Source: UBA1259 sp964453915 (GTDB taxonomy: Bacteria > Bacillota > Clostridia > Christensenellales > Borkfalkiaceae). Taken from it: 41,870 nt of DNA. The notes under the pieces were generated by a model, which had not been told where the DNA came from, ran no database searches, and worked only from the letters and a program-made list of their open reading frames with translations. Position numbers and translations under genes: made by a program. Within the stretch, counting starts at the first letter, position 1. The number at the start of each line of letters is the position of its first letter. The stretch spans positions 1-41,870 of the forward strand of contig CAYVPW010000009.1 of NCBI GenBank assembly GCA_964453915.1. The letters run 5' to 3'. Below are positions 1 through 6,862 of this stretch, in pieces.

Positions 1-2
1 AG

Positions 3-1025
3 AGCAATACTATGATTTATCTTCATAGCGGTGCGTATATAGTGTGCAAACAACCAAACGACAAAGAAAAAGCGTTTATAGACGGAGCAAATTGCAAAAA
101 CTGGGCGCCTTTTATAAATGTTTCTAACGCAAAAAACGTATTAATTAAAGGGCATGGCGTTATAGATGCTTCTAACCTATCCTTACACGCAAGAACTCCT
201 ATTATGATAAATTCTTCTATCAATATCACAATAGACGGAACAACAATTATAAATTCACCTTCTTGGACGGTATATGCGCTAAACTGCAAAAACGTTAAAA
301 TTAAAAATGTTATTATGTTGGGATACAGAATAAATTCAGACGGAATAGTCCCTTGCAATTGCAAAAACGTTTTGGTAGAAAACTGTTTTGCAAAATCGGG
401 AGACGACCTTTTTCAGGCAAAAGCACAAAGTGCTTCTGCAAACGTATCACAAACGGGCGGAAGCAATATCACATATAAACATTGTCAGGCTTGGGCAGAA
501 AAAACTAGATGTTTCGGATTTATTCAAGAAACCGAAATGGACGCCGAAAATATAGTATTTAAAGATTGCAGCGTACTTTATCACGACGCTGTTTGGGAAG
601 AAGCAATGGGTGCGTTCGTTGTTTGCGTTGGCGACAGTTCTACCGTTAAAAAGATTAAATTTATAAACTGCGACGCCTATCACTCCGAGGGCTATGTAAT
701 AAATATATATCTTGGCGACAATCAGTGGACCACTAACCCCAAGCAGGGTTGTTTGGGCAAAATCCACGGCGTAAAGTTTAGAAATTTTTCTTTTAGATCT
801 AAATACTTAAAAAGAAAACACCCTATAAAAAAAGAGCAACCCGTTGCAGTACTGCTAAAAAACAAAAAAACGGTTGCAAAAAGCAATGCACAAGATTTTA
901 CCGGTATAGTTTTTAACAAAATAGTTATAGACGACAAATTACAAAACAAAAATTCTTTACTTAAACTAACTAATTGTGTTGGAGAAATAAACGTTAACGA
1001 TAAAAGCCAAATAAAGATAATTTAA
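3..1025 (+). CDS. Polygalacturonase-like (GH28-type) parallel beta-helix protein, 5' end outside window
   Basis: The frame is open to the left window edge, so the N-terminus is missing; the first ATG inside the window is at base 12 but is probably internal, because the segment MIYLHSGAYIV resembles the early beta-helix strand of GH28 enzymes. From that Met the visible residues include NSDGI (about 108-112) and SGDD (about 129-132), which match the NTD and (G/Q)DD catalytic motifs of GH28 polygalacturonases. Many short repeats of the form 'CKNVxIKN' and 'INCDAYHSEGY' are the rungs of a right-handed parallel beta-helix. No clear GHG or RIK motif is seen, so substrate and even activity are uncertain; a related beta-helix family such as GH49 is possible. 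A strong terminator follows directly, so this is the last gene of its transcript. A role in cleaving plant or mucin-type glycans is inferred from the family only. Confidence 0.6.
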   Translation, partial: SNTMIYLHSGAYIVCKQPNDKEKAFIDGANCKNWAPFINVSNAKNVLIKGHGVIDASNLSLHARTPIMINSSINITIDGTTIINSPSWTVYALNCKNVKIKNVIMLGYRINSDGIVPCNCKNVLVENCFAKSGDDLFQAKAQSASANVSQTGGSNITYKHCQAWAEKTRCFGFIQETEMDAENIVFKDCSVLYHDAVWEEAMGAFVVCVGDSSTVKKIKFINCDAYHSEGYVINIYLGDNQWTTNPKQGCLGKIHGVKFRNFSFRSKYLKRKHPIKKEQPVAVLLKNKKTVAKSNAQDFTGIVFNKIVIDDKLQNKNSLLKLTNCVGEINVNDKSQIKII

Positions 1026-1031
1026 AAAGGT

Positions 1032-1060
1032 AAAGCGAAGCAGTTTCTGCTTCGCTTTTA
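1032..1060. terminator. Intrinsic terminator, bidirectional
   Basis: A 12-bp perfect stem (1032-1043 with 1047-1058) with a 3-nt loop is flanked by A and T runs. It lies between the convergent GH28-like gene and the BspA-like lipoprotein gene and can serve both. Confidence 0.85.
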
Positions 1061-1076
1061 TAATTGGTTTTAATTA

Positions 1077-2255
1077 TTATCTTTTGTCTAAATTGTAATT
1101 AAGTCCTGCGCCGTTCACCAAAATATCTGCTTTTGATTGAGCGGTTGCACTCGAACAAATAATTATCATGGTAGATGCCAACCATGTTCCGTCCACATTA
1201 AGTTCCGAAAGAGCAGTACAGCCAATAAAAGCCCTTGCCCTTATTTCCGTAATGTTTGTGGGAATAGTCATAGACGCAAGATTTTTACAATTTGCAAAAG
1301 CTGCTGTGGGTATTTTGGTTAAATTTGCAGATAGCGTTATAGAGGTTGCCTTGCTGTTTGCAAAACAAGAAGCACCTATTTCCGTAACGCTTGCAGGCAA
1401 AACAATACTTGCTATTGCAGAGCCGTTAAACGCACTTTCCTCTATAACGGAAATGGTTGCAGGGGTTGTAGCACTGTCTTCAAAAGACAAACCGTTTTTA
1501 AGGTTTGCAGTTCCCATAAACGCTTCTTTGCAAATTTTGCTTACGCTTGCGGGAATGTTTATCTTTGTTAATCCCAAAGCATTTTTAAATGCACACTCGC
1601 CTATTATGCCGATGTTTCCTTTTAATTCTACTTCGTTAATAAAGTTTGCGCCGTAGAATGCATACATAGGAATGTTGTAAGCGGTATCCACAGAGGGATT
1701 GTTTACAACAACCTTTTTAAGGGTTTTGGGCAAATAGAAAGTAGACGTGCCAGAAGCATTGTAGTTTTGAGTAATTGCTAGTCCGTTAGCATATTCTTCC
1801 GTGCCGAAAACATATCCGAAAAGTCTTTCTTCATCTACAGATTTGTTTTCCGCTTCGTCTATAGAGTTAAAAGAAGTATCCGCAACGGGAGTTGCTCCTA
1901 CAAACGGAAGTTCTATAGTTTCTAACTTTTTCATATTGGCAAAAGCGCCTTGATCTATAGTTTCTACCGTAGAAGGAATAACAAGCGTTTTGATAGTATC
2001 GTTATCTTTAAATGCGTTCAACTTTATTCTGCCTATCGTTACGCCGTTTACGTTATATTCCGAAATATCTAAAACTTCTTTATTTGTTCCGTCGTCTACG
2101 TAGCCGTAAACGGTATAATAAGAATCACCTTGAAATTGCTTATATAACAAGCCCGTTTTGCCACTATTATCGGTTCCGTCTCCACACGCAACAAGCCCTA
2201 TCGCCGACACCGCCATAATTGCGGCAAGCATTAAAATTTTAAATATCTTTTTCAT
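1077..2255 (-). CDS. BspA-type leucine-rich-repeat lipoprotein
   Basis: 392 residues from the ATG at 2255. This start is chosen because AAGGGG lies just upstream and the protein then begins with a typical lipoprotein signal: MKK, a hydrophobic stretch, and a lipobox ending LVAC at about residue 24. It should therefore be exported and lipid-anchored on the outer face of the membrane. The body carries BspA/LRR_5-type repeats of about 23 residues, recognisable as 'AF..c..L..i.iP..v..I...aF', most clearly in the C-terminal two thirds (for example EIGASCFANSKATSITL and EIRARAFIGCTALSEL). BspA-type proteins are surface proteins linked to adhesion in gut and oral bacteria; that function is inferred here. 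The last 30 or so residues lack repeats. It has its own promoter and ends at the shared terminator, so it looks monocistronic. Confidence 0.75.
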   Translation of the reverse strand: MKKIFKILMLAAIMAVSAIGLVACGDGTDNSGKTGLLYKQFQGDSYYTVYGYVDDGTNKEVLDISEYNVNGVTIGRIKLNAFKDNDTIKTLVIPSTVETIDQGAFANMKKLETIELPFVGATPVADTSFNSIDEAENKSVDEERLFGYVFGTEEYANGLAITQNYNASGTSTFYLPKTLKKVVVNNPSVDTAYNIPMYAFYGANFINEVELKGNIGIIGECAFKNALGLTKINIPASVSKICKEAFMGTANLKNGLSFEDSATTPATISVIEESAFNGSAIASIVLPASVTEIGASCFANSKATSITLSANLTKIPTAAFANCKNLASMTIPTNITEIRARAFIGCTALSELNVDGTWLASTMIIICSSATAQSKADILVNGAGLNYNLDKR

Positions 2256-2296
2256 AAATACCCCTTTTTTGAGCATTGTAGTCATTATACTTAAAT

Positions 2297-2325
2297 AGTT
2301 TATCATTTATACTTTGCTTTGTCAA
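2297..2325 (-). promoter_or_regulatory. Sigma-A promoter of the BspA-like gene
   Basis: On the minus strand TTGACA (2320-2325), a 17-bp spacer and TAAACT (2297-2302), with a TGn extension before the -10. A TATAAT-like box 15 bp further downstream could be a second start. Confidence 0.75.
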
Positions 2326-2381
2326 TAAATACCGTTCATTTTGCTCTTATTTTTATTTGTTAAAAGGGTAAAAACCATAAT

Positions 2382-2406
2382 AAAAGACCGCAAAAAACGG
2401 CCTTTT
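2382..2406 (-). terminator. Intrinsic terminator after the M1 peptidase gene
   Basis: On the minus strand AAAAGGCCG pairs with CGGTCTTTT (one G-T pair) around a loop of seven bases. It follows the stop codon of the peptidase gene. Confidence 0.75.
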
Positions 2407-2419
2407 ATCTACAAAACGC

Positions 2420-3877
2420 TTATATTATTGCTTTACCGGTAAAAAAACTGTTAAAAAACCCTTCCGCATCTGCCCCTTCTTTTATAAAACAGGCAACCAA
2501 ATCGTCCGGAACGGCGTTTTTAAAAGAAAACTCCGAATAATATCTTTTTAACGCCGAAAAGAATTTTTCGTCTCCGATACCGTTTCTTAGTTGGTCGTAC
2601 ATTATGCAACTTTTTACGTACGCTATATTTACGTATTCGTATTCACTGGTAAATTCAGGTATAGCCCTAAGCATAGACGTATCCGTTCCGCCGAAGAGTT
2701 TATCATACACCGAACAATAAAGTTTATAAGTTTGCTCGCTTGATTTTATAAGTTTTTCTCTCGTATAAGAAAACTCCGGTCGATTTTCGTAAAACAGCAC
2801 GGTAGAATACTCCGCAAGCCCTTCGTCTAAAAAACCGTATTCTATCTCGTTGTTTCCAACCGCCGTTTGCCACCATTGATGAGCCGTTTCGTGTACGATT
2901 ACTTCCCCGTAAGAAAGCGGGTCTAATTCGTCGGAAATCATAACTAGCGCAGGAAATTCCATTCCACCCTGTATAAACTTTGTTTGAACCACGGAATAGT
3001 TGTTGTAGGGAAAATCCCCGAACAAACCGCTAAACGTTTCTAACCCTTTAAGCGCATATTCTATAGAAGAAATCGGCGTTTCGTCGTTATAATAGTAATA
3101 GTTTAGCGTCACGCCGGAAGAATTATCCGTAATACACTTAAACTCTTTTGAAAGAACGAAACAAAAAGACCTTGCGTTTTTTAATAAATAAGTTGCGGTT
3201 GTTTTTCCGTTTTCTTCTTTTGCGGAAATTATCTCTCCGGAAGAAGCAACAACGTATTCGCTACTCGCGCAAAACGTCACTTCGTAGTCTGCACATTCGC
3301 TAAAATACGGATCTCCGTTTGCGTAGTACACACACTCGTAAAATCCGTTTTGGTCTATACCGCACAATATGGGATAAAAATTGGCTAAATTTATAGTCTT
3401 TTCGTTATATCCCGTTCTTGCAATCACGTTTGCCAAAGATATTTTATACTCTATTTCCACTTCTACCGTTTCTTCCGGAAAAATCTCTTTTTCTAAATAC
3501 ACTTCTAAAACGTTTTCGTCTTTTCCGCAAATGGAATAGTCTAAAGAATTTTCTTCCCCTTTACAGCCCGTTATCTCTACTTTTCCGTAATTTAGCCCGT
3601 TAGGATATGCGGAATGATAATATTGTGCGGAAACCGGACTAAACTCTGCACCTTCTCTAAAAGCGTTGGCAAAAATATTAAATTTTAAGCTTGTAAAAGA
3701 ATTGTCTTTGTTGTTATAAAATATAACTTTTTCAACACCCGTTAAAAGATAGTTTTCGTCTAAAGAACAGGTTATTTCGTACTTTGTCCGTTTTTGCTCT
3801 TTCTCTTTACAAGCAAAAAGAGAAACGCTGCAAACAAACAAAAACAATACCGCGATTGGTATAAAAATTTTTTTCAT
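2420..3877 (-). CDS. M1-family (gluzincin) aminopeptidase-like lipoprotein
   Basis: 485 residues. The N-terminus is a lipoprotein signal (MKKIF, hydrophobic core, FAC lipobox with Cys at about 23), so the enzyme should sit on the outside of the membrane. The zinc site is complete: HETAH at 329-333 and the third ligand Glu at 352 in DEGLAEY, the canonical HExxH-x18-E spacing of M1 peptidases. GGMEF at 304-308 stands where the substrate-binding GxMEN motif lies in the family. It is shorter than full M1 aminopeptidases (800-900 residues) and lacks their C-terminal helical domain; short bacterial members of this type exist. A role in peptide nutrition or envelope turnover is inferred. The ribosome-binding site lies inside a terminator-like hairpin (3881-3922), so expression by read-through from the LytM gene may be controlled. 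Confidence 0.8.
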   Translation of the reverse strand: MKKIFIPIAVLFLFVCSVSLFACKEKEQKRTKYEITCSLDENYLLTGVEKVIFYNNKDNSFTSLKFNIFANAFREGAEFSPVSAQYYHSAYPNGLNYGKVEITGCKGEENSLDYSICGKDENVLEVYLEKEIFPEETVEVEIEYKISLANVIARTGYNEKTINLANFYPILCGIDQNGFYECVYYANGDPYFSECADYEVTFCASSEYVVASSGEIISAKEENGKTTATYLLKNARSFCFVLSKEFKCITDNSSGVTLNYYYYNDETPISSIEYALKGLETFSGLFGDFPYNNYSVVQTKFIQGGMEFPALVMISDELDPLSYGEVIVHETAHQWWQTAVGNNEIEYGFLDEGLAEYSTVLFYENRPEFSYTREKLIKSSEQTYKLYCSVYDKLFGGTDTSMLRAIPEFTSEYEYVNIAYVKSCIMYDQLRNGIGDEKFFSALKRYYSEFSFKNAVPDDLVACFIKEGADAEGFFNSFFTGKAII

Positions 3878-3880
3878 TAA

Positions 3881-3922
3881 AAAACCCCGAAAAGATATTT
3901 ATATATCCTATTCGGAGTTTTT
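3881..3922 (-). terminator. Terminator/attenuator hairpin that contains the RBS of the M1 peptidase gene
   Basis: On the minus strand a long stem (AAAACTCCGAA with TTCGGGGTTTT, extended by AGGATAT with ATATCT, one mismatch and one bulged base) ends in a T-run followed at once by ATG at 3877. The 3' arm holds the GGGG that is the only Shine-Dalgarno candidate. The hairpin therefore ends transcription of the LytM gene and, in read-through RNA, would mask translation start. Confidence 0.65.
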
Positions 3923-3934
3923 ATTTTATATTCT

Positions 3935-4594
3935 TTACTTTTCGTCTATCACAAGATATTTTACCGGATCTATAGATTCTCCGTTTTCAATCACTTCAAA
4001 ATGAAGGTGTGCGCCATATCCGCTCTCTTGTTTATTCGTTAAAGATACCTTGCCTATCACGTCTCCTTGACTAACGGTTTGCCCTTCCTTTACAATATCT
4101 CCGCTCTCCAAAGAATTATAAACGGTTTTTAATCCGTCTCCGTGGTCTATGGTTATAGATATTCCGGTTAAAAGATTGTTTTCAACCTTTTCAACCGTTC
4201 CGTCGTAAACGGCTTTTACAGGCGTTCCTTCTTCGGCAAAAAAATCCGTTGCAAGATGTACGGAATATCTCTTTAAAGTTTTGTTAAAAACCATTGTTTG
4301 ACTATATCCCGTAATTGACGTGGGCGTAGAAACGGGCATACAAAAACTTATTACCTTTATCACGGGTTGCTCGGGTATTATATCGTCTATATCCAAACCG
4401 CCGCTTCCTGAAACGTCTTGGTCGGTAGAAGGCTCTATTATCGCAGGCGGCTCTACGTTCACGGTGTCGTCCAATCCGTTTTCGTTAAGCAAAATCAGCG
4501 TTAAAGAAAGCCCTACCGCAAGTATACAAAACGCCAAAACTATATATGCGGCGTTTTTTCTAAAAAAAGTTGAAATTTTACCAGATTTGTTCAT
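3935..4594 (-). CDS. Membrane-anchored M23/LytM protein, SpoIIQ-like
   Basis: 219 residues. A short cytosolic N-terminus is followed by one membrane segment (about 15-37), an acidic, Pro/Ser-rich linker (about 38-80) and a C-terminal LytM/M23 domain. Zinc ligands are visible as H113 and D117 (HLATD) and H198 of the HLH motif (H196, H198). The usual extra histidine in the YxHL motif is missing (here YNSL, about 159-162), so hydrolase activity may be reduced. One membrane segment plus a LytM domain is the architecture of SpoIIQ, the forespore partner of SpoIIIAH in engulfment. The neighbouring YwmB-like gene is in keeping with that, since ywmB and spoIIQ lie near each other in Bacillus. A general cell-wall endopeptidase is the alternative. 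It is preceded by GGAGG eight bases before ATG. Confidence 0.6.
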   Translation of the reverse strand: MNKSGKISTFFRKNAAYIVLAFCILAVGLSLTLILLNENGLDDTVNVEPPAIIEPSTDQDVSGSGGLDIDDIIPEQPVIKVISFCMPVSTPTSITGYSQTMVFNKTLKRYSVHLATDFFAEEGTPVKAVYDGTVEKVENNLLTGISITIDHGDGLKTVYNSLESGDIVKEGQTVSQGDVIGKVSLTNKQESGYGAHLHFEVIENGESIDPVKYLVIDEK

Positions 4595-4662
4595 TATAAA
4601 TTCCTCCGTTTTGATTATGTATACCGATTATTGCCCACGCCTGAAATTTTTATACCCGTTTA

Positions 4663-5079
4663 TTAAAAACTTCCAAAAATCAACGGCGTTCCTACAACGC
4701 ACGTTTCTTTACCTAAAAAAATATGTAAATTTATCTTTTTTCCGCTTACGTATTTGTAAAACGGAATTTTTTTAGAATATGCGTACAAACAAGTGCCTTC
4801 GTTTATATCTTCGCTAAAAACAATATCCGCATTAAATGCTTTAAAAAGTTTCGTCACGTTTATTTCGCTTAACTTACAACAAAAACTTTCTCCCGTTTTT
4901 CCCGCCGGCAGTAGCATTGTTTGATTATACTTTATTTCTTTACAATTAGAAGAGTTAGAACCCGTGTAAACCGTAAGGCTATCTTTTGCGTATTCATTAA
5001 AAACGGGAACAGAACTTAAACAACAAACCGCCAACAAACATACGCAACAAAAAAATAAAACGGAAAATCTTTTAAACAT
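4663..5079 (-). CDS. Small secreted protein, YwmB-like (uncertain)
   Basis: 138 residues beginning with a clear signal peptide (MFKRFSVLFF, then a Cys/Leu-rich hydrophobic core to about 23). The mature part is about 115 residues and holds several cysteines (in NCKEI, FCCKL, GTCLY and ETCVV). The C-terminal half, with LYAYSKKI, KKINLHIFLG and VGTPLIFGSF, resembles the end of the YwmB family (TATA-box-binding-like fold, usually about 240 residues), where a similar GTPLI/GTPII ending occurs. If so this is a short version that keeps only that half. It lies just upstream of the SpoIIQ-like gene, 68 bases away, which mirrors the ywmB-spoIIQ vicinity in Bacillus. Function is not known. The RBS is buried in a terminator-like hairpin directly before the ATG. 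Confidence 0.5.
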   Translation of the reverse strand: MFKRFSVLFFCCVCLLAVCCLSSVPVFNEYAKDSLTVYTGSNSSNCKEIKYNQTMLLPAGKTGESFCCKLSEINVTKLFKAFNADIVFSEDINEGTCLYAYSKKIPFYKYVSGKKINLHIFLGKETCVVGTPLIFGSF

Positions 5080-5082
5080 AAA

Positions 5083-5113
5083 AATACTCTCTCCTTTTTT
5101 TGGAGAGAGTATT
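5083..5113 (-). terminator. Strong terminator hairpin that contains the RBS of the YwmB-like gene
   Basis: A perfect 12-bp stem (5083-5094 with 5102-5113) with a 7-nt loop is followed on the minus strand by TTTTT and the ATG at 5079. The only RBS candidate, GGAG, is in the 3' arm of the stem. Confidence 0.75.
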
Positions 5114-5139
5114 GACCGTTTTTTTGTATTTTATTCTTT

Positions 5140-6360
5140 TTAACAATCTATATTTAAATCCAACACACCCATAAGCGCCGCATAAGCGCACCCGTTTTGT
5201 GAGCGAGGCAAACAGGAAACCAACTTAAAAGTATTCCAAAAGGCTTTAGAATCCGTTTCAAAAACGCCCGCAGCACCGTTTAACGCCGCGTAAGTGCTTT
5301 TTATGCCTTTCTCTACGTCAAGAGTTTCTTTTACTGTTTTTTGCATAGACTGCGCCGTTTTTATGGCAAACCTTAAATTGTTTTTAATAAAAAAGGCGTT
5401 TCCGTTTAACTCTTTAACCATTTCGTTTAAGGATTGGTTAAATGCGTTTGCAGACGTAAAAACAGATTTTAGTAATTTAGGAACGGTACATAGCGGCTCT
5501 TTTAACTCAAAAACGGCGGCGTAAACACTTAAAAGTTTTAGGCACGCATAAAGCTTAGTGCCAAAAAAATCACCGTTTCTATCGCGAATTGCTTCGGCAA
5601 TAATTTCAGAAGAATCCCTTGCATTTATTTCTCCACAAGCCGCTTCGTTTGCTAATTCCGCACTTAAACCGCAAACGAAAAGTTCTTTTTTGCGATTTTT
5701 CGGTTTTATGCTAAAAACGTTAAAAGCTCGGCTTATGCTTTTTTGAATAACAGCCATCGCCTTTCCGTTGACGGGCTTTTTATTTAATGCGCAAAACAGT
5801 CTATAATCCACCATTGCGGAAGTTTTTGATATAATCCCCGCATAGGCGCACGCTTGATCTTCGCACTGCTCTATCAAATTAAAATCTACGATAACGAAAA
5901 CTTTTCTTTTCAAGCTAATTTGTTCGCTTATATCGCCGTTTTTTATAAACAACAAACTATCTAAACAATTATTTACACAGACAGAATTAGGAATATAAAT
6001 AAGCGGCACTTCTTTTATCGCAGCGTAATAAGAACACAATGCACACAACTTTCTGTCAAAGGTTATTACGGCACGCACGTCTTCCGGCAGGTTAAACACC
6101 CTAGAAAAGTCTTCCACTCTGTTTTCGGGAACGTTTTTAAGAACTAAACTTATCAGTTTAGAGCCTGCGTTGGTTAAAGAAGCCAGCACGTTTTTAGAAT
6201 ACTTAAAATGCGAACTCTCTAAGGCTATAAAAGCAATTTTGCCGAAAGGAATATATTGCCTTATCACCGTATTTAATAAAGCCGAATAATCTCCGCAACA
6301 AAAGTTTATATTGCTTACCGTTTTATTTAATTTTAATATTTCCGATTGATAATTCTTCAT
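5140..6360 (-). CDS. Unknown protein with faint similarity to iron-alcohol/glycerol dehydrogenase-like enzymes
   Basis: 406 residues, no signal peptide or membrane segment, so probably cytosolic. I do not recognise it with certainty. The order of motifs in the first half resembles the dehydroquinate synthase-like/Fe-alcohol dehydrogenase superfamily: GKIAFIALESSHFKYSKNVL where 'G......s.ky...v...l' starts the nucleotide domain, EDVRAVITFDRKLCALCSYYAA, VPLIYIPNSV (compare 'P.i.iPT..') and VFVIVDFNLI (compare 'vi.D..li'), then ACAYAGIISKTSAMVDYRLF. The metal-binding histidines that the second half of such enzymes needs are not visible; the position expected as HGE reads FFGTK. If the relation is real it is a degenerate, possibly non-catalytic member. 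It has its own promoter and ends at a strong hairpin before the YwmB-like gene. Confidence 0.5.
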   Translation of the reverse strand: MKNYQSEILKLNKTVSNINFCCGDYSALLNTVIRQYIPFGKIAFIALESSHFKYSKNVLASLTNAGSKLISLVLKNVPENRVEDFSRVFNLPEDVRAVITFDRKLCALCSYYAAIKEVPLIYIPNSVCVNNCLDSLLFIKNGDISEQISLKRKVFVIVDFNLIEQCEDQACAYAGIISKTSAMVDYRLFCALNKKPVNGKAMAVIQKSISRAFNVFSIKPKNRKKELFVCGLSAELANEAACGEINARDSSEIIAEAIRDRNGDFFGTKLYACLKLLSVYAAVFELKEPLCTVPKLLKSVFTSANAFNQSLNEMVKELNGNAFFIKNNLRFAIKTAQSMQKTVKETLDVEKGIKSTYAALNGAAGVFETDSKAFWNTFKLVSCLPRSQNGCAYAALMGVLDLNIDC

Positions 6361-6372
6361 ATTTCCCCTATA

Positions 6373-6401
6373 AGATTAACTCAATTTGGCAAAAAAGTCA
6401 A
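6373..6401 (-). promoter_or_regulatory. Promoter of the unknown dehydrogenase-like gene
   Basis: On the minus strand TTGACT (6396-6401), 17-bp spacer, TAATCT (6373-6378). It ends about a dozen bases before the ATG, with AGGGGAA as RBS, so the leader is very short. Confidence 0.6.
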
Positions 6402-6480
6402 TAGCAAAGCAAAATCATTCCAAAACCTACAAAAAAAGGCAAAAAAATATGCTTTTTTGCAAAAAAATTTAAAAAGAGTC

Positions 6481-6508
6481 TTGAAAAAACGGTAATATAT
6501 GTTATAAT
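6481..6508 (+). promoter_or_regulatory. Sigma-A promoter of the HU gene
   Basis: TTGAAA (6481-6486), 16-bp spacer, TATAAT (6503-6508) with a TGn extension. The region 6402-6480 between this and the divergent promoter is rich in A and T runs and holds no further recognised signal. Confidence 0.8.
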
Positions 6509-6537
6509 TTTTATATGAAAATATGGAGGTTTTCACA

Positions 6538-6807
6538 ATGAACAAAAGCGATTTGGTAAGGGACATCGCCAACACCGCGGGCATAACTCTTAAAGATGCG
6601 TCTGTTGCGCTAGAAAGTGTTATCTCCGCTATTACGGACAACTTGAAAAAAGGCGAAAAAATTCAGATTTCCGGTTTCGGAACGTTTGAATTAAAATGCA
6701 AGGGCGAAAGAGAAGGCATAAACCCCAAAACCGGCGAAAAAATCAATATTTCCGCATCAAAAACGCCCGTGTTTAAGTTTGGTAAGGCTTATAAAGATTT
6801 ATTCTGA
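6538..6807 (+). CDS. HU-family DNA-binding protein
   Basis: 89 residues from the ATG at 6538, chosen because GGAGG lies eight bases before it; an in-frame ATG at 6523 lies upstream of that RBS. The sequence MNKSDLVRDIANTAG, GEKIQISGFGTFELK and GINPKTGEKINI followed by PVFKFGKAYKDLF covers the complete HU/IHF fold, including the arm with the conserved RxGxNPxTG region (here REGINPKTG). HU is the major nucleoid protein: it bends DNA as a dimer. The length equals that of Bacillus HU. It is monocistronic, with its own promoter and terminator, and runs against the main minus-strand direction of the window. Confidence 0.95.
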   Translation: MNKSDLVRDIANTAGITLKDASVALESVISAITDNLKKGEKIQISGFGTFELKCKGEREGINPKTGEKINISASKTPVFKFGKAYKDLF

Positions 6808-6831
6808 GATATTAAAAAAACTTAAAAATAG

Positions 6832-6859
6832 AAAAAGGATAGTCAGCTATCCTTTTTTT
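6832..6859. terminator. Bidirectional terminator between HU and the glycosyltransferase gene
   Basis: An 11-bp stem (AAAAAGGATAG with CTATCCTTTTT) and 4-nt loop, with T-run on the plus side and A-run on the other, separates two convergent genes. Confidence 0.85.
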
Positions 6860-6862
6860 ATT

